The notes beneath the pieces are model-generated. The model searched no databases, was not told the origin of the DNA, and saw only the letters and a program-made list of their open reading frames with translations. Below are positions 5,218-5,311 of a stretch of 5,311 nt of DNA, piece after piece. Numbering within the stretch: the stretch's first letter is position 1; every line of letters begins with the position of its first letter. The stretch is taken from the NCBI GenBank assembly GCA_016210425.1, contig JACQUE010000179.1, positions 1-5,311 of the forward strand, read 5' to 3'. Made by a program: the position numbers and the translations under genes. This DNA comes from Chloroflexota bacterium (GTDB lineage: Bacteria > Chloroflexota > Dehalococcoidia > JACQUE01).

Positions 5218-5311
5218 CTGTCACCCCGAGCGCCAGCGAGGGGTCTTGCTCCATGAACCCAAGACGCCAATGCCAAACAGGCCGGATGCTTCACTTCGTT
5301 CAGCATGACAG
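5218..5311. repeat. Interspersed-repeat-like element with CTGTCA/TGACAG ends (may continue past the window edge)
   Basis: The 94-bp stretch opens with CTGTCACCCCGAGCG and closes with CGTTCAGCATGACAG. With one gap, about 18 of the 28 outer positions match when one arm is reverse-complemented. Each arm is a small hairpin: ACCCC/GGGGT (5223-5227 with 5240-5244) and ATGCT/AGCAT (5286-5290 with 5302-5306). The stem bases differ between the arms but stay paired. This is the form of the TGTCAtxCtGAgCG...GCGAAGxATCT intergenic repeats I know from many bacterial genomes, usually as inverted pairs. It has no coding capacity. The intervening ~35 bp show nothing recognisable. Confidence 0.6.

Noticed and set aside
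1..5311. CRISPR array, tRNA, rRNA, transposase or phage genes
   Set aside because: I looked on both strands for spaced direct repeats, cloverleaf arms and transposase/integrase motifs and saw none.

Overview
This is a GC-rich bacterial window holding three transcription blocks. The organism looks like a Chloroflexota/Dehalococcoidia-type or actinobacterium-like anaerobe. That guess rests on the style of the cold-shock and winged-helix proteins, on a complex iron-sulfur molybdoenzyme cluster, and on a TGTCA-ended intergenic repeat. No rRNA or marker gene is present to settle it.

Block 1 (left edge to 2456, + strand) is a tightly packed molybdoenzyme operon. It contains the C-terminal 390 residues of a molybdopterin-dependent catalytic subunit (TtrA/PhsA/DmsA superfamily), a 192-residue DmsB-like subunit for four [4Fe-4S] clusters, and a 230-residue TorD/DmsD/NarJ-type chaperone. 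The chaperone start overlaps the preceding stop (ATGA). The chaperone should assist cofactor insertion and maturation of the catalytic subunit, and the iron-sulfur subunit should wire it to the electron-transport chain. No NrfD/DmsC-type membrane anchor lies in the window. The substrate cannot be read from this sequence.

Block 2 (4647 to 2468, - strand) contains, in transcription order, a cold-shock-domain protein (GTG start), a small unrecognised protein of about 99 residues, and after a 132-bp gap a B12-binding-domain radical SAM protein (480 residues, TTG start). The radical SAM gene converges on the chaperone gene with only 11 bp between the stops.

Block 3 (+ strand) is a 97-residue winged-helix DNA-binding protein, divergent from the cold-shock gene. 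The 223-bp AT-richer divergent region is the most structured non-coding DNA here. It has an extended -10 element inside an 11-bp palindrome, a 9-bp perfect inverted repeat just after the predicted start of transcription, and a second 9-bp complement that would compete with that hairpin. The right edge carries a 94-bp interspersed-repeat-like element with CTGTCA/TGACAG ends, whose two arms are hairpins with compensatory differences.

I see no CRISPR array, transposase, tRNA or clear new multi-gene system. The best candidates for novelty are the csp/winged-helix regulatory region and the small unknown gene beside csp.
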